Shown here one piece after another: positions 42,658 to 51,411 of a stretch of 64,000 nt of DNA (position 1 is its first letter; the number at the start of each line of letters is the position of its first letter). Source of the DNA: CAYRNY01 sp964425755 (GTDB lineage Bacteria > Chloroflexota > Anaerolineae > Aggregatilineales > Aggregatilineaceae); NCBI GenBank assembly GCA_964425755.1, contig CAYRNY010000006.1, positions 62,001 through 126,000 on the forward strand, in the 5' to 3' direction. The translations under genes were made by a program, and so were the position numbers. The notes under the pieces were generated by a model. That model saw nothing but the letters and a program-made list of their open reading frames with translations. It made no database searches and was not told the origin of the DNA.

Positions 42658-44538
42658 ATGAGCACCGACTTAAACCTCTTACCCCATCCGCAGCGCGTGA
42701 CGCTGCACGACGGAGCGTATCCACTGCCCGGAAACGGCGCGATCGCGCTGGCCGTCGAACGCCCCGCCGACTTGCTGTTCACCGCACAGCGTGCCCAGGC
42801 TGCCATACGCGCGGTCACCGGTCAGGCGTGGTCGATCGCCGGGGGACCGGTTCCTGCTACACTAACGCTCGCGGTGGATTGGGCGCTCGGCCATGCTGAA
42901 GGCTATCGCCTGACCGTGACAGACGACGGGATCCGGATTACCGGCGCGGACAACGCGGGCGTGTTCTACGGCGTGATGACGCTGACGCAGTTGCTCCAGA
43001 CACATAATGCGACGCTGCCGCTGCTTGAAATCGAAGACTGGCCGGATTTCCCCGCCCGCGGTGTGATGCTCGACATCAGCCGCGACAAGGTGCCGCGCAT
43101 GCCAACACTCTACGCGCTGGTCGATCTGCTGGCGAGCTGGAAGATCAACCAGTTCCAGCTTTACACCGAGCACACGTTTGCCTATCACGATCACCGCGAG
43201 GTGTGGGAACACGCCTCGCCGATGACCGCCGAACAAATCCTCGATCTGGACGCGTACTGCCGCGCGCGCTTCATTGACCTGGTACCAAACCAGAACAGCT
43301 TCGGGCACATGCACCGCTGGTTTGCACACGAACGTTACCTGCCACTGGCGGAAACCGAAACCGCGTTCGAATCGCCTTGGGGCGATATGTACCCGCCCTA
43401 CAGCCTGTCACCCGCCGTGCCTGCCAGCCTGGACTTGATCGATGGCCTTTACGCGGAACTGCTGCCCAACTTCACCAGCACGCTGTTCAATGTTGGCTGC
43501 GATGAGACGTTCGACCTGGGGCTGGGCAAGAGCAAGTCGCTGGTCGAACAACACGGCAAAGGCCGCGTGTATCTCGACTTCCTGCTGCAGATACACGACC
43601 GCGTGGCCGCGCATGGCCGGACCATGCAATTTTGGGGCGACATCATCAACCAGTACCCGGAGTTGGTACCGGAAATCCCACGCGACACGATCGCGCTTGA
43701 ATGGGGCTACGAAGCCGATCACGACTTCCCTGGCAAATCAAAGCTGTTCGCGGACTCCGGCGTGCCGTTTTATGTGTGTCCCGGTACATCAAGCTGGCGC
43801 AGCATCGCCGGGCGGACTGATAACTGCATCGGCAACATACAGAATGCGGTCGAAAACGGGCTGGCACACGGCGCGATCGGCGTGCTCAACACTGACTGGG
43901 GCGACGAAGGCCACTGGCAGCCATTACCGATCAGCTATCTCGGTTTCGCCTACGGCGCGGCGCTCAGTTGGGCGCATGAAGCGAATCGCGAGCGCGATCT
44001 GCCTGCCGCACTGGACGCGTTCGCGTTCCGCGATCGCGCGGGAGTCATGGGCCGGTTGGCTTACGACCTGGGTAACGTATATCGCCAGACGGGCATCCCG
44101 CTGCATAATAGCAGCGTCCTGTTCGTGGCCTATCACAGGGACCTGAACGCCATCCGCCGGTACGCGCAGCGACAGAACGTGCCGGACGCCGTGCGCGCGC
44201 TGCTGGCGGACGATGACGCGCTGCGCGCAAAGCTGAACACCGCGCTCGAAACGATCGACCGGGTAATCGCACCCCTCGATCAGGCGGATATGACATGCGA
44301 TGACGCCGATCTGATCAGACGCGAATTTGCCCTGGCCGCGCGTATGCTCCGGCACGGCGCAAAACGCCTGCTGCTGCAACTTCCCGGCAGCGCGATCGCG
44401 CCGCGTGAGCTGGCCGCCGATCTGGCCGCGATCGAGACGGAATATCGCACGCTCTGGCTGGCGCGGAACCGCCCCGGCGGGCTGGATGACAGCGTGGCGC
44501 GGCTGGTCAAAGCCGCCCAACGCTACACAGCGAGTTAA
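42658..44538 (+). CDS. GH20-like beta-N-acetylhexosaminidase family protein
   Basis: A 626-residue protein. The N-terminal zincin-like accessory domain (about 8-125, with EGYRLTVTDDGIRITGADNAGVFYG) is typical of family 20. The catalytic barrel starts at DFPARGVMLDISRDKVP. The Asp-Glu pair of GH20 is Asp282-Glu283 in NVGCDETFDLG. The C-terminal 130 residues are helical. There is no signal peptide, so the substrate is cytoplasmic. GH20 enzymes release terminal beta-GlcNAc/GalNAc by substrate-assisted catalysis; the divergent surroundings leave specificity open. The ATG at 42658 is preferred over a TTG three codons upstream. Confidence 0.8.
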   Translation: MSTDLNLLPHPQRVTLHDGAYPLPGNGAIALAVERPADLLFTAQRAQAAIRAVTGQAWSIAGGPVPATLTLAVDWALGHAEGYRLTVTDDGIRITGADNAGVFYGVMTLTQLLQTHNATLPLLEIEDWPDFPARGVMLDISRDKVPRMPTLYALVDLLASWKINQFQLYTEHTFAYHDHREVWEHASPMTAEQILDLDAYCRARFIDLVPNQNSFGHMHRWFAHERYLPLAETETAFESPWGDMYPPYSLSPAVPASLDLIDGLYAELLPNFTSTLFNVGCDETFDLGLGKSKSLVEQHGKGRVYLDFLLQIHDRVAAHGRTMQFWGDIINQYPELVPEIPRDTIALEWGYEADHDFPGKSKLFADSGVPFYVCPGTSSWRSIAGRTDNCIGNIQNAVENGLAHGAIGVLNTDWGDEGHWQPLPISYLGFAYGAALSWAHEANRERDLPAALDAFAFRDRAGVMGRLAYDLGNVYRQTGIPLHNSSVLFVAYHRDLNAIRRYAQRQNVPDAVRALLADDDALRAKLNTALETIDRVIAPLDQADMTCDDADLIRREFALAARMLRHGAKRLLLQLPGSAIAPRELAADLAAIETEYRTLWLARNRPGGLDDSVARLVKAAQRYTAS

Positions 44539-44565
44539 TCGCCGCAAAACGGCACGGCGAATCAG

Positions 44566-44594
44566 TTGACGCCATAAGACAACCATGCTACGCT
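44566..44594 (+). promoter_or_regulatory. Promoter of aspartokinase leader
   Basis: TTGACG (44566-44571), a 17-base spacer and TACGCT (44589-44594) preceded by TGC (extended -10). The 13-mer ccatgctacgctc around the -10 box is identical to that of the metY promoter at 49162-49174. Confidence 0.65.
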
Positions 44595-44629
44595 CATGCA
44601 CATGATGACATAATCCAGCAGGCTACCTG

Positions 44630-44731
44630 ATGCACGCCATACGCACCCACACCACGACTGCGACTATGATGACCATCGGCATGATGACCGGGCGGGCGCT
44701 GCGGGCTGCTTCAGGTTTGGGCGACGGGTAA
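44630..44731 (+). CDS. Leader peptide rich in Thr, Ile and Met
   Basis: A 33-codon frame from ATG 44630 to TAA 44731, with agcagg seven bases upstream. Residues 4-20 read IRTHTTTATMMTIGMMT: seven Thr, two Ile and four Met in 17 residues. The remaining residues, up to GLGDG, lack these amino acids. It lies between the promoter and the terminator in front of aspartokinase, whose pathway ends in exactly threonine, isoleucine and methionine. This is the organisation of an attenuation leader such as thrL. Confidence 0.7.
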   Translation: MHAIRTHTTTATMMTIGMMTGRALRAASGLGDG

Positions 44732-44792
44732 GGCATAACAGGACCCAGAAATCCCTAAGCGTGGAGCAGACCGGCTCCGCGCTTTTTGTTTT
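44704..44792 (+). promoter_or_regulatory. Attenuator: terminator and competing antiterminator
   Basis: The terminator pairs agcg-t-ggagc (44758-44767) with gctcc-g-cgct (44774-44783), followed by ttttgtttt (44784-44792). The segment ggctgcttc (44704-44712), near the end of the leader reading frame, can instead pair with ggagcag plus cc (44763-44772, one bulged A). That would sequester the 5' arm of the terminator. Ribosome stalling at the upstream Thr/Ile/Met codons would leave this antiterminator free. I did not resolve a convincing segment-1 partner. Confidence 0.6.
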
Positions 44793-44832
44793 GCGTTTGA
44801 TACCGGCTCACGGCCCAGGGAGACGTTGCACC

Positions 44833-46257
44833 ATGAAAACGCTTACCATGAAATTTGGCGGGACTTCGGTCGGCAGTGCCGAAGCGATATCGCAGGCAGC
44901 GGATATCGTCCGGCAAGCATATGACGAACACGAACGGGTCGTCGTTGTCTGCTCGGCGATGGGCGGTGTCACCGATATGCTGATCGAAGGGGCGCACACC
45001 GCCGCAGAAGGTAACACCGTGCGTTACCGCGTGCTGGCGCACGAGTTGCGCCTCAAGCATCGCAGCACGATCCGCAACCTGCTGACCGCCGACGTGGAGC
45101 GCATCGCGATTCATGACGAGGTCGAGGCGCTGATCGACGAGTTCGAAACGCTGTGCTACGGCATTTCCGTGCTGCACGAAGCCTCACCGAAGGCGATGGA
45201 CAAGGTGATGTCGCTGGGTGAGCGCATGAGCGTGCCGATCGTATCGGCATTGCTGCGGCAGCGCGGCGTCCCCAGCAGTACGATCACTGCCAGCCGCCTG
45301 ATCGTAACCGACGAGCAGTTCGGCAACGCGGGCGTGTTGTTCGCGGAAACGGAAGCAAACGTCCGGCGCGAGGTGCTGCCACTGTTGGAGCAACGTATCG
45401 TCCCGGTCGTGACGGGGTTCATCGCCGCCACGCGCAACGGCGTAACCACCACCCTGGGCCGCAGCGGGAGCGATTACACCGCCGCGCTGCTAGGTGCCTA
45501 CGTGCATAGTGACGAGGTCTGGATCTGGACCGACGTGGACGGCGTGATGACCGCCGACCCGCGCATCGTGCCGGATGCGCGTGTAATACCGGTGCTGTCC
45601 TACGGCGAAGTGGGCGAGATGGCGTACTTCGGCGCGAAGGTGCTACACTCCAAAACCGTGCAACCTTTGATCGAGCGCGACATCCCGGTACGCGTGAAAA
45701 ACACGTTCAACCCCACCCACAACGGCACGCTGATCGTCAACCGCGAAGAAACCGCCCCTGGCACGGTGAAAGCCGTCACGACCGTGCGCGATGTGAGCCT
45801 GGTCACGGTCGCCGGGCGCGGCATGATCGGCGTGCCCGGCATCGCCGCGCGCACGTTTGCCACCGTCGCGCGCCACCGGGCCAACGTCCTGATGATCTCG
45901 CAGTCCTCCAGCGAGCAGAGCATCTGTTTCGTCGTGCCCCAGCACACCAGTAGCACGGTCGTGCGCGGCATCGAAGAGGAATTCGAGATCGAGATCGCGC
46001 GGCAGGATATTGAGCGCGTCTTTGCCGATGACGGGATCGAAATTCTGACGGTTGTCGGCGCGGGCATGTTGACTCAATCCGGTGTCGCGGCGCGTGTGTT
46101 CGGGGCGCTGGGCGAGGCTGATGTCAACATCCTGGCGATCGCACAGGGAGCGAGCAACTACAGCGTGTCGATGGTGGTCCATGCGGACAGCACGGAAACC
46201 GCTGTGCGCGCCATTCACAAGCTGGTCGTGCTCAACGGGCAAACCACTGCAGGATAA
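44833..46257 (+). CDS. lysC: Aspartate kinase
   Basis: A 474-residue monofunctional aspartokinase catalysing the first step to Thr, Met, Ile and Lys. MKFGGTSVGSAEAI at the N-terminus, GRSGSDYTAALLGAYVHSDEVWIWTDVDGVMTADPRIVP, and FGAKVLHSKTVQP are family signatures. Two ACT domains (about 315-474, with TVAGRGMIGVPGIAARTFATV and VVGAGMLTQSGVAARVFGAL) imply feedback inhibition by end products. gggagacg precedes the ATG at 44833. It is transcribed through the leader and attenuator upstream. The symbol is generic; the enzyme could equally be called ThrA-type without the dehydrogenase domain. Confidence 0.95.
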   Translation: MKTLTMKFGGTSVGSAEAISQAADIVRQAYDEHERVVVVCSAMGGVTDMLIEGAHTAAEGNTVRYRVLAHELRLKHRSTIRNLLTADVERIAIHDEVEALIDEFETLCYGISVLHEASPKAMDKVMSLGERMSVPIVSALLRQRGVPSSTITASRLIVTDEQFGNAGVLFAETEANVRREVLPLLEQRIVPVVTGFIAATRNGVTTTLGRSGSDYTAALLGAYVHSDEVWIWTDVDGVMTADPRIVPDARVIPVLSYGEVGEMAYFGAKVLHSKTVQPLIERDIPVRVKNTFNPTHNGTLIVNREETAPGTVKAVTTVRDVSLVTVAGRGMIGVPGIAARTFATVARHRANVLMISQSSSEQSICFVVPQHTSSTVVRGIEEEFEIEIARQDIERVFADDGIEILTVVGAGMLTQSGVAARVFGALGEADVNILAIAQGASNYSVSMVVHADSTETAVRAIHKLVVLNGQTTAG

Positions 46258-46264
46258 CCAGCAC

Positions 46265-46303
46265 AAAAAATCCGGGGTGTGCGTTGAGCGGCGTGCACAC
46301 CCC
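46265..46303. terminator. Bidirectional terminator between aspartokinase and metX
   Basis: ggggtgtgc (46274-46282) and gcacacccc (46295-46303) form a 9-bp stem. On the minus strand it is followed by six T (46265-46270), ideal for ending metX; on the plus strand by T-rich cattcttctcc-like sequence. Confidence 0.7.
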
Positions 46304-46347
46304 ATCCTATTCTTCTCCTCGCAAAACGTGTAGTCTGGTTTTATCAA

Positions 46348-47547
46348 CTAACCTTGCTTTTGCCAACCGCGCGTGAGATAACCACCAACGATATCCTGCA
46401 TCCGATCCACTTCGACCAGGAACGAATCGTGGCCGAACGGAGCCTGGATGTGGCGGTACTCGACCGGACGCCCCGCTGTCTCCAGTGCGCGCACCAGTTC
46501 TTGGCCCTGCCACGCGGGATAGAGCCAATCGCTGGAGAACGTCACGACCAGGAATTTCGCCTGCGTCCGCGCGACGGCAGCTTCCAGGGAACCGTAATCC
46601 GCGCCGATGTCGAAATAATCAATCGCTTTGGTAATGTACAGGTAGCTATTTGCATCAAACCGCTGCACGAACTTGCGGCCCTGGTGCGTCAGGTAACTTT
46701 CGACCGCAAACTCCGGCTGCTGGAACGTATACGGCAGCGCGTCCGCCGCCTGGAGATCGCGCCCGAACTTACGATCCATCGACGTTTCGCTCATATAGGT
46801 GATGTGCGCCAGCATCCGCGCGACCGATAGGCCACCTTCCGGCGCGGGGCCACCGTAGTAATCGCCGTTGTTCCAGTTCGGATCGGCGTAGATCGCCTGC
46901 CGTCCGGTCTCGTTGAACGCGATCTGCTGCGCGGTTGAACGCGGCGTGCTCGCAAGAAACAGCACGTGTTCCACCCGCGCCGGGCAGTCAACCGCCCACT
47001 GCAGCGCCTGCATCCCGCCCATGCTGCCCCCTGCCACGGCAAACAAGCGGTCGATGCCCAGGTGATCGAGCAGATACCGCTGCGCATGCACCATATCGGG
47101 GACCGTAACCATCGGGAAGCGCAGCGCGTAGGGCTTGCCATCCGGGGCCAACGATGCGGGACCGGTGCTGCCCTGGCACCCACCGATCACGTTTGAGCAG
47201 ATCACGAAATAGCGTTCGGTGTCGAACAGCTTGCCAGGCCCCACCGCGTCGTCCCACCAACCGGGCTTTTCGTCCGGATCGTCGCTATGGTACCCCGCAA
47301 CGTGCGCATCGCCTGAGAGCGCGTGGCAGATCATGATCGCATTCGTGCGGTCCGCGTTCAGCGTGCCGTACGTTTCGTACGCCAGCGTGAAGCGAGGAAG
47401 GGTCGCCCCGCTGCGCAGGTGCAGCGGGGTCTCGAAGTGCGCGTACTGGCGTTCGACAAGGCCCACCGATCCGGGGGCTACCGTACGCGCGGGGCGCAAC
47501 GGTTGCCGGATGGTTAACGTCGGGCGCGGTGTCTGCACCTGGATCAT
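46348..47547 (-). CDS. metX: Homoserine O-acetyltransferase MetX
   Basis: A 399-residue alpha/beta hydrolase that acylates homoserine with acetyl-CoA for methionine synthesis. The nucleophile elbow is VAGGSMGGMQ (Ser175); the acid Asp is in TFSSDWLYP and the His in FGHDSFLVEV. TLAYETYGTLNADRTNAIMICHALSGDAHVAG is the typical N-terminal core. taggaggcgct precedes the ATG at 47547. It lies eight bases after metY on the same transcript, so both are under the SAM riboswitch. Acetyl- rather than succinyl-specificity is inferred from the partner MetY. Confidence 0.92.
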   Translation of the reverse strand: MIQVQTPRPTLTIRQPLRPARTVAPGSVGLVERQYAHFETPLHLRSGATLPRFTLAYETYGTLNADRTNAIMICHALSGDAHVAGYHSDDPDEKPGWWDDAVGPGKLFDTERYFVICSNVIGGCQGSTGPASLAPDGKPYALRFPMVTVPDMVHAQRYLLDHLGIDRLFAVAGGSMGGMQALQWAVDCPARVEHVLFLASTPRSTAQQIAFNETGRQAIYADPNWNNGDYYGGPAPEGGLSVARMLAHITYMSETSMDRKFGRDLQAADALPYTFQQPEFAVESYLTHQGRKFVQRFDANSYLYITKAIDYFDIGADYGSLEAAVARTQAKFLVVTFSSDWLYPAWQGQELVRALETAGRPVEYRHIQAPFGHDSFLVEVDRMQDIVGGYLTRGWQKQG

Positions 47548-47555
47548 AGCGCCTC

Positions 47556-48890
47556 CTAACGTTTGCTGGCAGCGTGCTCGGTCACACCCTGTGCGACGGT
47601 AAGCGCCTGGTCCAGGTCCCACAGAATATCGTCGATATCCTCAATGCCGACCGCCAGCCGCACGTAATCATCGGTCACGCCGGACGCGACCTGCTCTTCA
47701 GGGCTGAGCTGCTGGTGCGTTGTCGAAGCGGGATGGATCGCCAGCGAGCGCGCGTCACCCACATTCGCCAGGTGAGAGAACAGCTTGAGGTTGTCGATAA
47801 ACGCGCGGCCCGCTTCTTTGCCGCCCTTGATCCCAAAGCCGAGCACCGCGCCGGCCCCTTTGGGCAGATAACGCTGCGCGCGTTCGTAGCTTTCGTGGTC
47901 CGGCAGGCCGGGATAATTCACCCATTCGACGGCTGGATGCTCCAGCAGATACTTCGCCACTGCCAGCGCGTTGTCCGCGTGTCGCTGCACGCGCAGCGAC
48001 AGAGTCTCGATGCCGACGATGTTCAGGAAGCTGTTGAACGGCGATTGTGCCGGACCAAAATCGCGCAGCCCGATCACACGCGCGCGCCCGATGAAGGCCG
48101 CTTCGCCAAGTACATCGGCGAACACCGCGCCATGGTATGCCGGTTCCGGCTCGATCAGTCCAGGGTGCCGCCCGCTGGCTTTCCAGTCAAAGCGCCCGCT
48201 GTCGACGATCACGCCGCCGATGCTCAAGCCATGCCCGCCGATCCACTTGGTCGTGGAGTGGACCACGATGTCGACGCCATGCTCGAAAGGCCGGCACAGG
48301 TACGGCGTGGCAAACGTGTTATCGCACACAACCGGCACGCCGTGCGCGTGGGCGACTTTCGTTATGCCTTCAAAGTCCGGCACTTCCAGCTTGGGGTTGC
48401 CGATCGTCTCCAGGTAGATCAGCTTGGTACGGTCGTTGATCAGGCTTTCGTACGTTGCCGGATCGTTGTCGTCGACAAAGTGCACTGTGATGCCCAACCG
48501 CTTGAGGCTCTGCGAAAACAGCGTATACGTGCCCCCGTACAGCGCGCTGGCCGAGATGATCTCGTCGCCGGTGTTGCACAGGGTCAGGATCGTGAGCGTC
48601 TCCGCTGCCTGCCCTGACGCGGTCACCAGCGCGCCAATCCCGCCTTCCAGCGCGGCGAGGCGCTGCTCCGCGACATCATTGGTCGGGTTCATGATGCGCG
48701 TGTAGATGTTGCCGGGTTCCTGCAGCGCAAACAGCGCGGCGGCGTGATCGGTGTCGCGGAAAACGTACGACGTGGTCTGGTACAGCGGCACGGCCCGCGC
48801 GCCGGTCGTCGCTTCTGGTTCGTATCCGGCGTGCAGTGCGAGGGTGTTGAAAGCGAAGTTGTGTCCGAGTTTACCGTTGGTGTTAGTCAT
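47556..48890 (-). CDS. metY: O-acetylhomoserine sulfhydrylase MetY
   Basis: A 444-residue PLP enzyme of the Cys/Met metabolism family that forms homocysteine from O-acetylhomoserine and sulfide. The PLP lysine is Lys215 in VVHSTTKWIGGHG. The substrate region is PLYQTTSYVF and YTRIMNPTNDVAEQRLAALEGG, with the C-terminal SLAIHPASTTHQQLSPEEQ. Length and the 50-residue insertion with ASGRHPGLIEPEPAYHG fit the MetY subgroup over cystathionine synthases. The ATG at 48890 follows ggagaa. It is first gene after the SAM riboswitch. Confidence 0.95.
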   Translation of the reverse strand: MTNTNGKLGHNFAFNTLALHAGYEPEATTGARAVPLYQTTSYVFRDTDHAAALFALQEPGNIYTRIMNPTNDVAEQRLAALEGGIGALVTASGQAAETLTILTLCNTGDEIISASALYGGTYTLFSQSLKRLGITVHFVDDNDPATYESLINDRTKLIYLETIGNPKLEVPDFEGITKVAHAHGVPVVCDNTFATPYLCRPFEHGVDIVVHSTTKWIGGHGLSIGGVIVDSGRFDWKASGRHPGLIEPEPAYHGAVFADVLGEAAFIGRARVIGLRDFGPAQSPFNSFLNIVGIETLSLRVQRHADNALAVAKYLLEHPAVEWVNYPGLPDHESYERAQRYLPKGAGAVLGFGIKGGKEAGRAFIDNLKLFSHLANVGDARSLAIHPASTTHQQLSPEEQVASGVTDDYVRLAVGIEDIDDILWDLDQALTVAQGVTEHAASKR

Positions 48891-48965
48891 GCTGATTCGT
48901 TCTCCTACGCAATATAGAGTGATGAAAGGCCGATGTGCGTAGCAGGCTGACCCCTCTAGCCACGA

Positions 48966-48998
48966 GAACAAAAAATCCTTCTCGCGCGAGAAGGATTT
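48966..48998 (-). terminator. Expression-platform terminator of SAM riboswitch
   Basis: aaatccttctcgc-gcgagaaggattt (48973-48998) is a perfect inverted repeat of 13 bases per arm. On the minus strand it is followed by TTTTTTG, a strong intrinsic terminator 76 bases before the metY start. Confidence 0.85.
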
Positions 48999-49014
48999 GC
49001 ATGACAGTGCAAAG

Positions 49015-49130
<116 letters not shown>

Positions 49131-49162
49131 TGTTGCTGCTATTCGCTTGGTAATTGTGTAAG

Positions 49163-49191
49163 AGCGTAGCATGGCGTGCTAAATTTGTCAA
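49163..49191 (-). promoter_or_regulatory. Promoter of riboswitch-metYX transcript
   Basis: On the minus strand, TTGACA (49186-49191), a 17-base spacer and extended -10 TGC-TACGCT (49163-49168). It starts the transcript about 25 bases before the riboswitch. Confidence 0.75.
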
Positions 49192-49216
49192 CCACCATTG
49201 TAAAAATTCAGCGACC

Positions 49217-49264
49217 GTCTGGTCAGACTGACCAATTGCCGCGCTCCATCGCGTATGGTAGCAT
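49217..49264 (+). promoter_or_regulatory. asd promoter with palindrome
   Basis: TTGCCG (49236-49241), a 17-base spacer and TAGCAT (49259-49264). Just upstream is tggtcagactgacca (49220-49234), a perfect inverted repeat of six bases around gac, overlapped by gtctggtcagac (49217-49228). It is probably a regulator binding site between the divergent metY and asd promoters. Confidence 0.45.
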
Positions 49265-49324
49265 CGGCGCGACAATGTGCAGTGCGTGGTAACGCAGCAA
49301 TCATCGGAAACGGACGGTGAGCAT

Positions 49325-50386
49325 ATGACGATCGACAAACCGATTGATGTCGCCATTCTGGGCGCAACCGGCGCGGTTGGGCAACGGTTTGTGCAGTTGC
49401 TGGAAGGGCATCCCTGGTTCCGTGTGGCGGAACTGGTCGCCAGCGAACGCAGTGCGGGGCAGACGTATGGCACTGTGACGCGCTGGGTGCTATCCGGCAA
49501 CCCACCGCCCGACGTGGCAGGAAAAGCGGTGCTGCCGCTGGGGACGGACGTACAGTCACGGCTGGTGTTCTCGGCACTGCCCGGCGACGTCGCGAAAACA
49601 ATCGAGTGGGAACTGGCGCAATCCGGCCATGTCGTCTGCTCCAACGCCAGCGCTTACCGCATGCACGAGCACGTCCCGATCCTGCTACCAGAAGCCAACG
49701 CCGACCACGCAGCGCTTGTCGGCGTGCAGCGCGCGCGTTACGATTGGGGCACCGGGGGCCTGGTCACGAACTCCAACTGCACCAGCGCCCCGGTGGTAAT
49801 GGCGCTCGCCCCCCTGCGCCGGTTTGGGATCGAGGCGGTACACATGGTCAGCATGCAGGCGATCAGCGGCGCGGGATATCCGGGCGTGCCCGCGCTGGAC
49901 ATCACGGACAACGTGATCCCGTTCATCAACGGCGAAGAACCCAAGCTCGAAACCGAGCCGCGCAAGATGCTTGGCGAGCTGGACGGCGAGCAGGTCGCTA
50001 TGCTTGACTGCACCACGAGCGCGACCTGCACGCGCGTCCCGGTGCTGGATGCGCATCTCGTCAGCGTCGCGGTACGCTTTGCCGAGTCCGTCACCGCTGA
50101 TGCACTGATCGCCGCCTGGGATGCGTTCGTCGGGCCGGATCCGGTGCCGGACCTGCCGAGCGCCCCGTCACGGCCCGTCATCTACCGGCATGCTCCCGAC
50201 CGGCCCCAACCGCGCCGCGATCGCGATGCGGGCGGCGGGATGGCGACAGTCGTGGGCCGGCTGCGTCCCGATCCGGTGCTGGGCGGTTGGAAGTTCCTGG
50301 CGATGGCGCACAACACGGTGCGTGGGGCCGCCGGGTGTTCGATATTGAACGCGGAGCTGCTGGTCGAGCGCGGATACCTGAGCTAG
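49325..50386 (+). CDS. asd: Aspartate-semialdehyde dehydrogenase
   Basis: A 353-residue NADP-dependent dehydrogenase for the second step of the aspartate pathway. The nucleotide-binding N-terminus is VAILGATGAVGQRFVQLLEGH, catalytic Cys152 is in TNSNCTSAPV, and AISGAGYPGVPALDITDNVIPFINGEEPK follows. The SNCT rather than SNPGCY context matches the archaeal/fungal-type branch. It starts at 49325 with ggtgagc upstream. It is divergent from metY and separated by the riboswitch region. Confidence 0.93.
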   Translation: MTIDKPIDVAILGATGAVGQRFVQLLEGHPWFRVAELVASERSAGQTYGTVTRWVLSGNPPPDVAGKAVLPLGTDVQSRLVFSALPGDVAKTIEWELAQSGHVVCSNASAYRMHEHVPILLPEANADHAALVGVQRARYDWGTGGLVTNSNCTSAPVVMALAPLRRFGIEAVHMVSMQAISGAGYPGVPALDITDNVIPFINGEEPKLETEPRKMLGELDGEQVAMLDCTTSATCTRVPVLDAHLVSVAVRFAESVTADALIAAWDAFVGPDPVPDLPSAPSRPVIYRHAPDRPQPRRDRDAGGGMATVVGRLRPDPVLGGWKFLAMAHNTVRGAAGCSILNAELLVERGYLS

Positions 50387-50410
50387 CGCCGGCAAGCACG
50401 GCGGCGGCAC

Positions 50411-51352
50411 TCACGCCACGCTGAGCACGCGTGCCCCGTCAGAACACACGCGGGTGTGGCGCGTAGTGTTATCGATCCCGACCGCGTCGTACACCGCGCC
50501 CAGCGCGGCAGCGACTCGCTGGGCCACTTGCGGCGCATCACACACTGCGCACAGCGTCGGCCCGGCCCCACTGATCACCAGGCCCAGCGCCCCGGCGCGT
50601 TTGGCCGCTGCGCGCGCATCTGAAAGCATCGGGATCAGGTGCGCGCGCGCCGGTTCGATGATGCGGTCGCTCTCCATCGCGGCGGCAAGCGCTTCGAGAT
50701 CGCCATGATGCAACGCGTCAACCAACCGCGCGACTGCCCCGGTCTGCGCGACCAGCTCGCGCAGCGGGACGTGTGAGGGCAGCACGGCCCGCGCCTTGGC
50801 CGTTGGGACCGCGACATCCGGCGTCACCAATGCGAAGTGCAGGTTCTCCGGCACCGGTAGGCGAAAGATATTGTCAAATTCGATGCCTGTGATCAGCGTA
50901 ATCCCACCGATCAAGCTCGGGCCGACGTTATCAACGTGGTAGCCGCTGACTGCTGCCTCACCGTCGAGACATGCGGGCAGCAACTCCGCCCGGCTGAGTG
51001 GCGCACCACACAGCGCGTTGACCGCGACCGCCGCTGCCACCGCACTCGCTGCGCTGCTGCCAAGCCCGCTTGCCAGGGGCAAATTCTTGCGCAACGTCAA
51101 ACGCACGCCGCGCGCCACGCCAAGCTGCTTCAACACGCTAGCAGCGGCAACCGAGGCGGAGTTCTTTTGCGGATCGCGCGGCAAGCAGCCATCATCACCT
51201 TCAATCGCCGCGATCACGACGCCGGGGGCATCGTCCCACTCAACACAAACGATGTCGCCCGGTTCCCGGAACGCCAGCCCCATGATATCGAACGCCACGC
51301 CGACATTCCCCATGCTGGCCGGTGCGAAGGCTTCTGCTCTGGCAATTGGCAT
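50411..51352 (-). CDS. thrB: Homoserine kinase
   Basis: A 313-residue GHMP kinase that phosphorylates homoserine for threonine synthesis. FAPASMGNVGVAFDIMGLAF is the N-terminal substrate motif, LPLASGLGSSAASAVAAAVA (91-110) the ATP loop, and VISGAGPTLCAV the third GHMP motif. aagga lies 11 bases before the ATG at 51352. It faces away from threonine synthase, with 59 bases between the two starts, so they are probably co-regulated by a shared divergent promoter region. Confidence 0.93.
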   Translation of the reverse strand: MPIARAEAFAPASMGNVGVAFDIMGLAFREPGDIVCVEWDDAPGVVIAAIEGDDGCLPRDPQKNSASVAAASVLKQLGVARGVRLTLRKNLPLASGLGSSAASAVAAAVAVNALCGAPLSRAELLPACLDGEAAVSGYHVDNVGPSLIGGITLITGIEFDNIFRLPVPENLHFALVTPDVAVPTAKARAVLPSHVPLRELVAQTGAVARLVDALHHGDLEALAAAMESDRIIEPARAHLIPMLSDARAAAKRAGALGLVISGAGPTLCAVCDAPQVAQRVAAALGAVYDAVGIDNTTRHTRVCSDGARVLSVA

Positions 51353-51411
51353 GATCGGTGTTATCCTTGGTTCCGGTTGTTTTTGCAGTCTTAAGCGCAA
51401 CGAGGACTACA

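Noticed and set aside
44596..44613. A first mini-leader MHMMT ahead of the main leader peptide
   Set aside because: Its ATG lies between the -10 box and the expected transcription start, so it is probably not transcribed in full.
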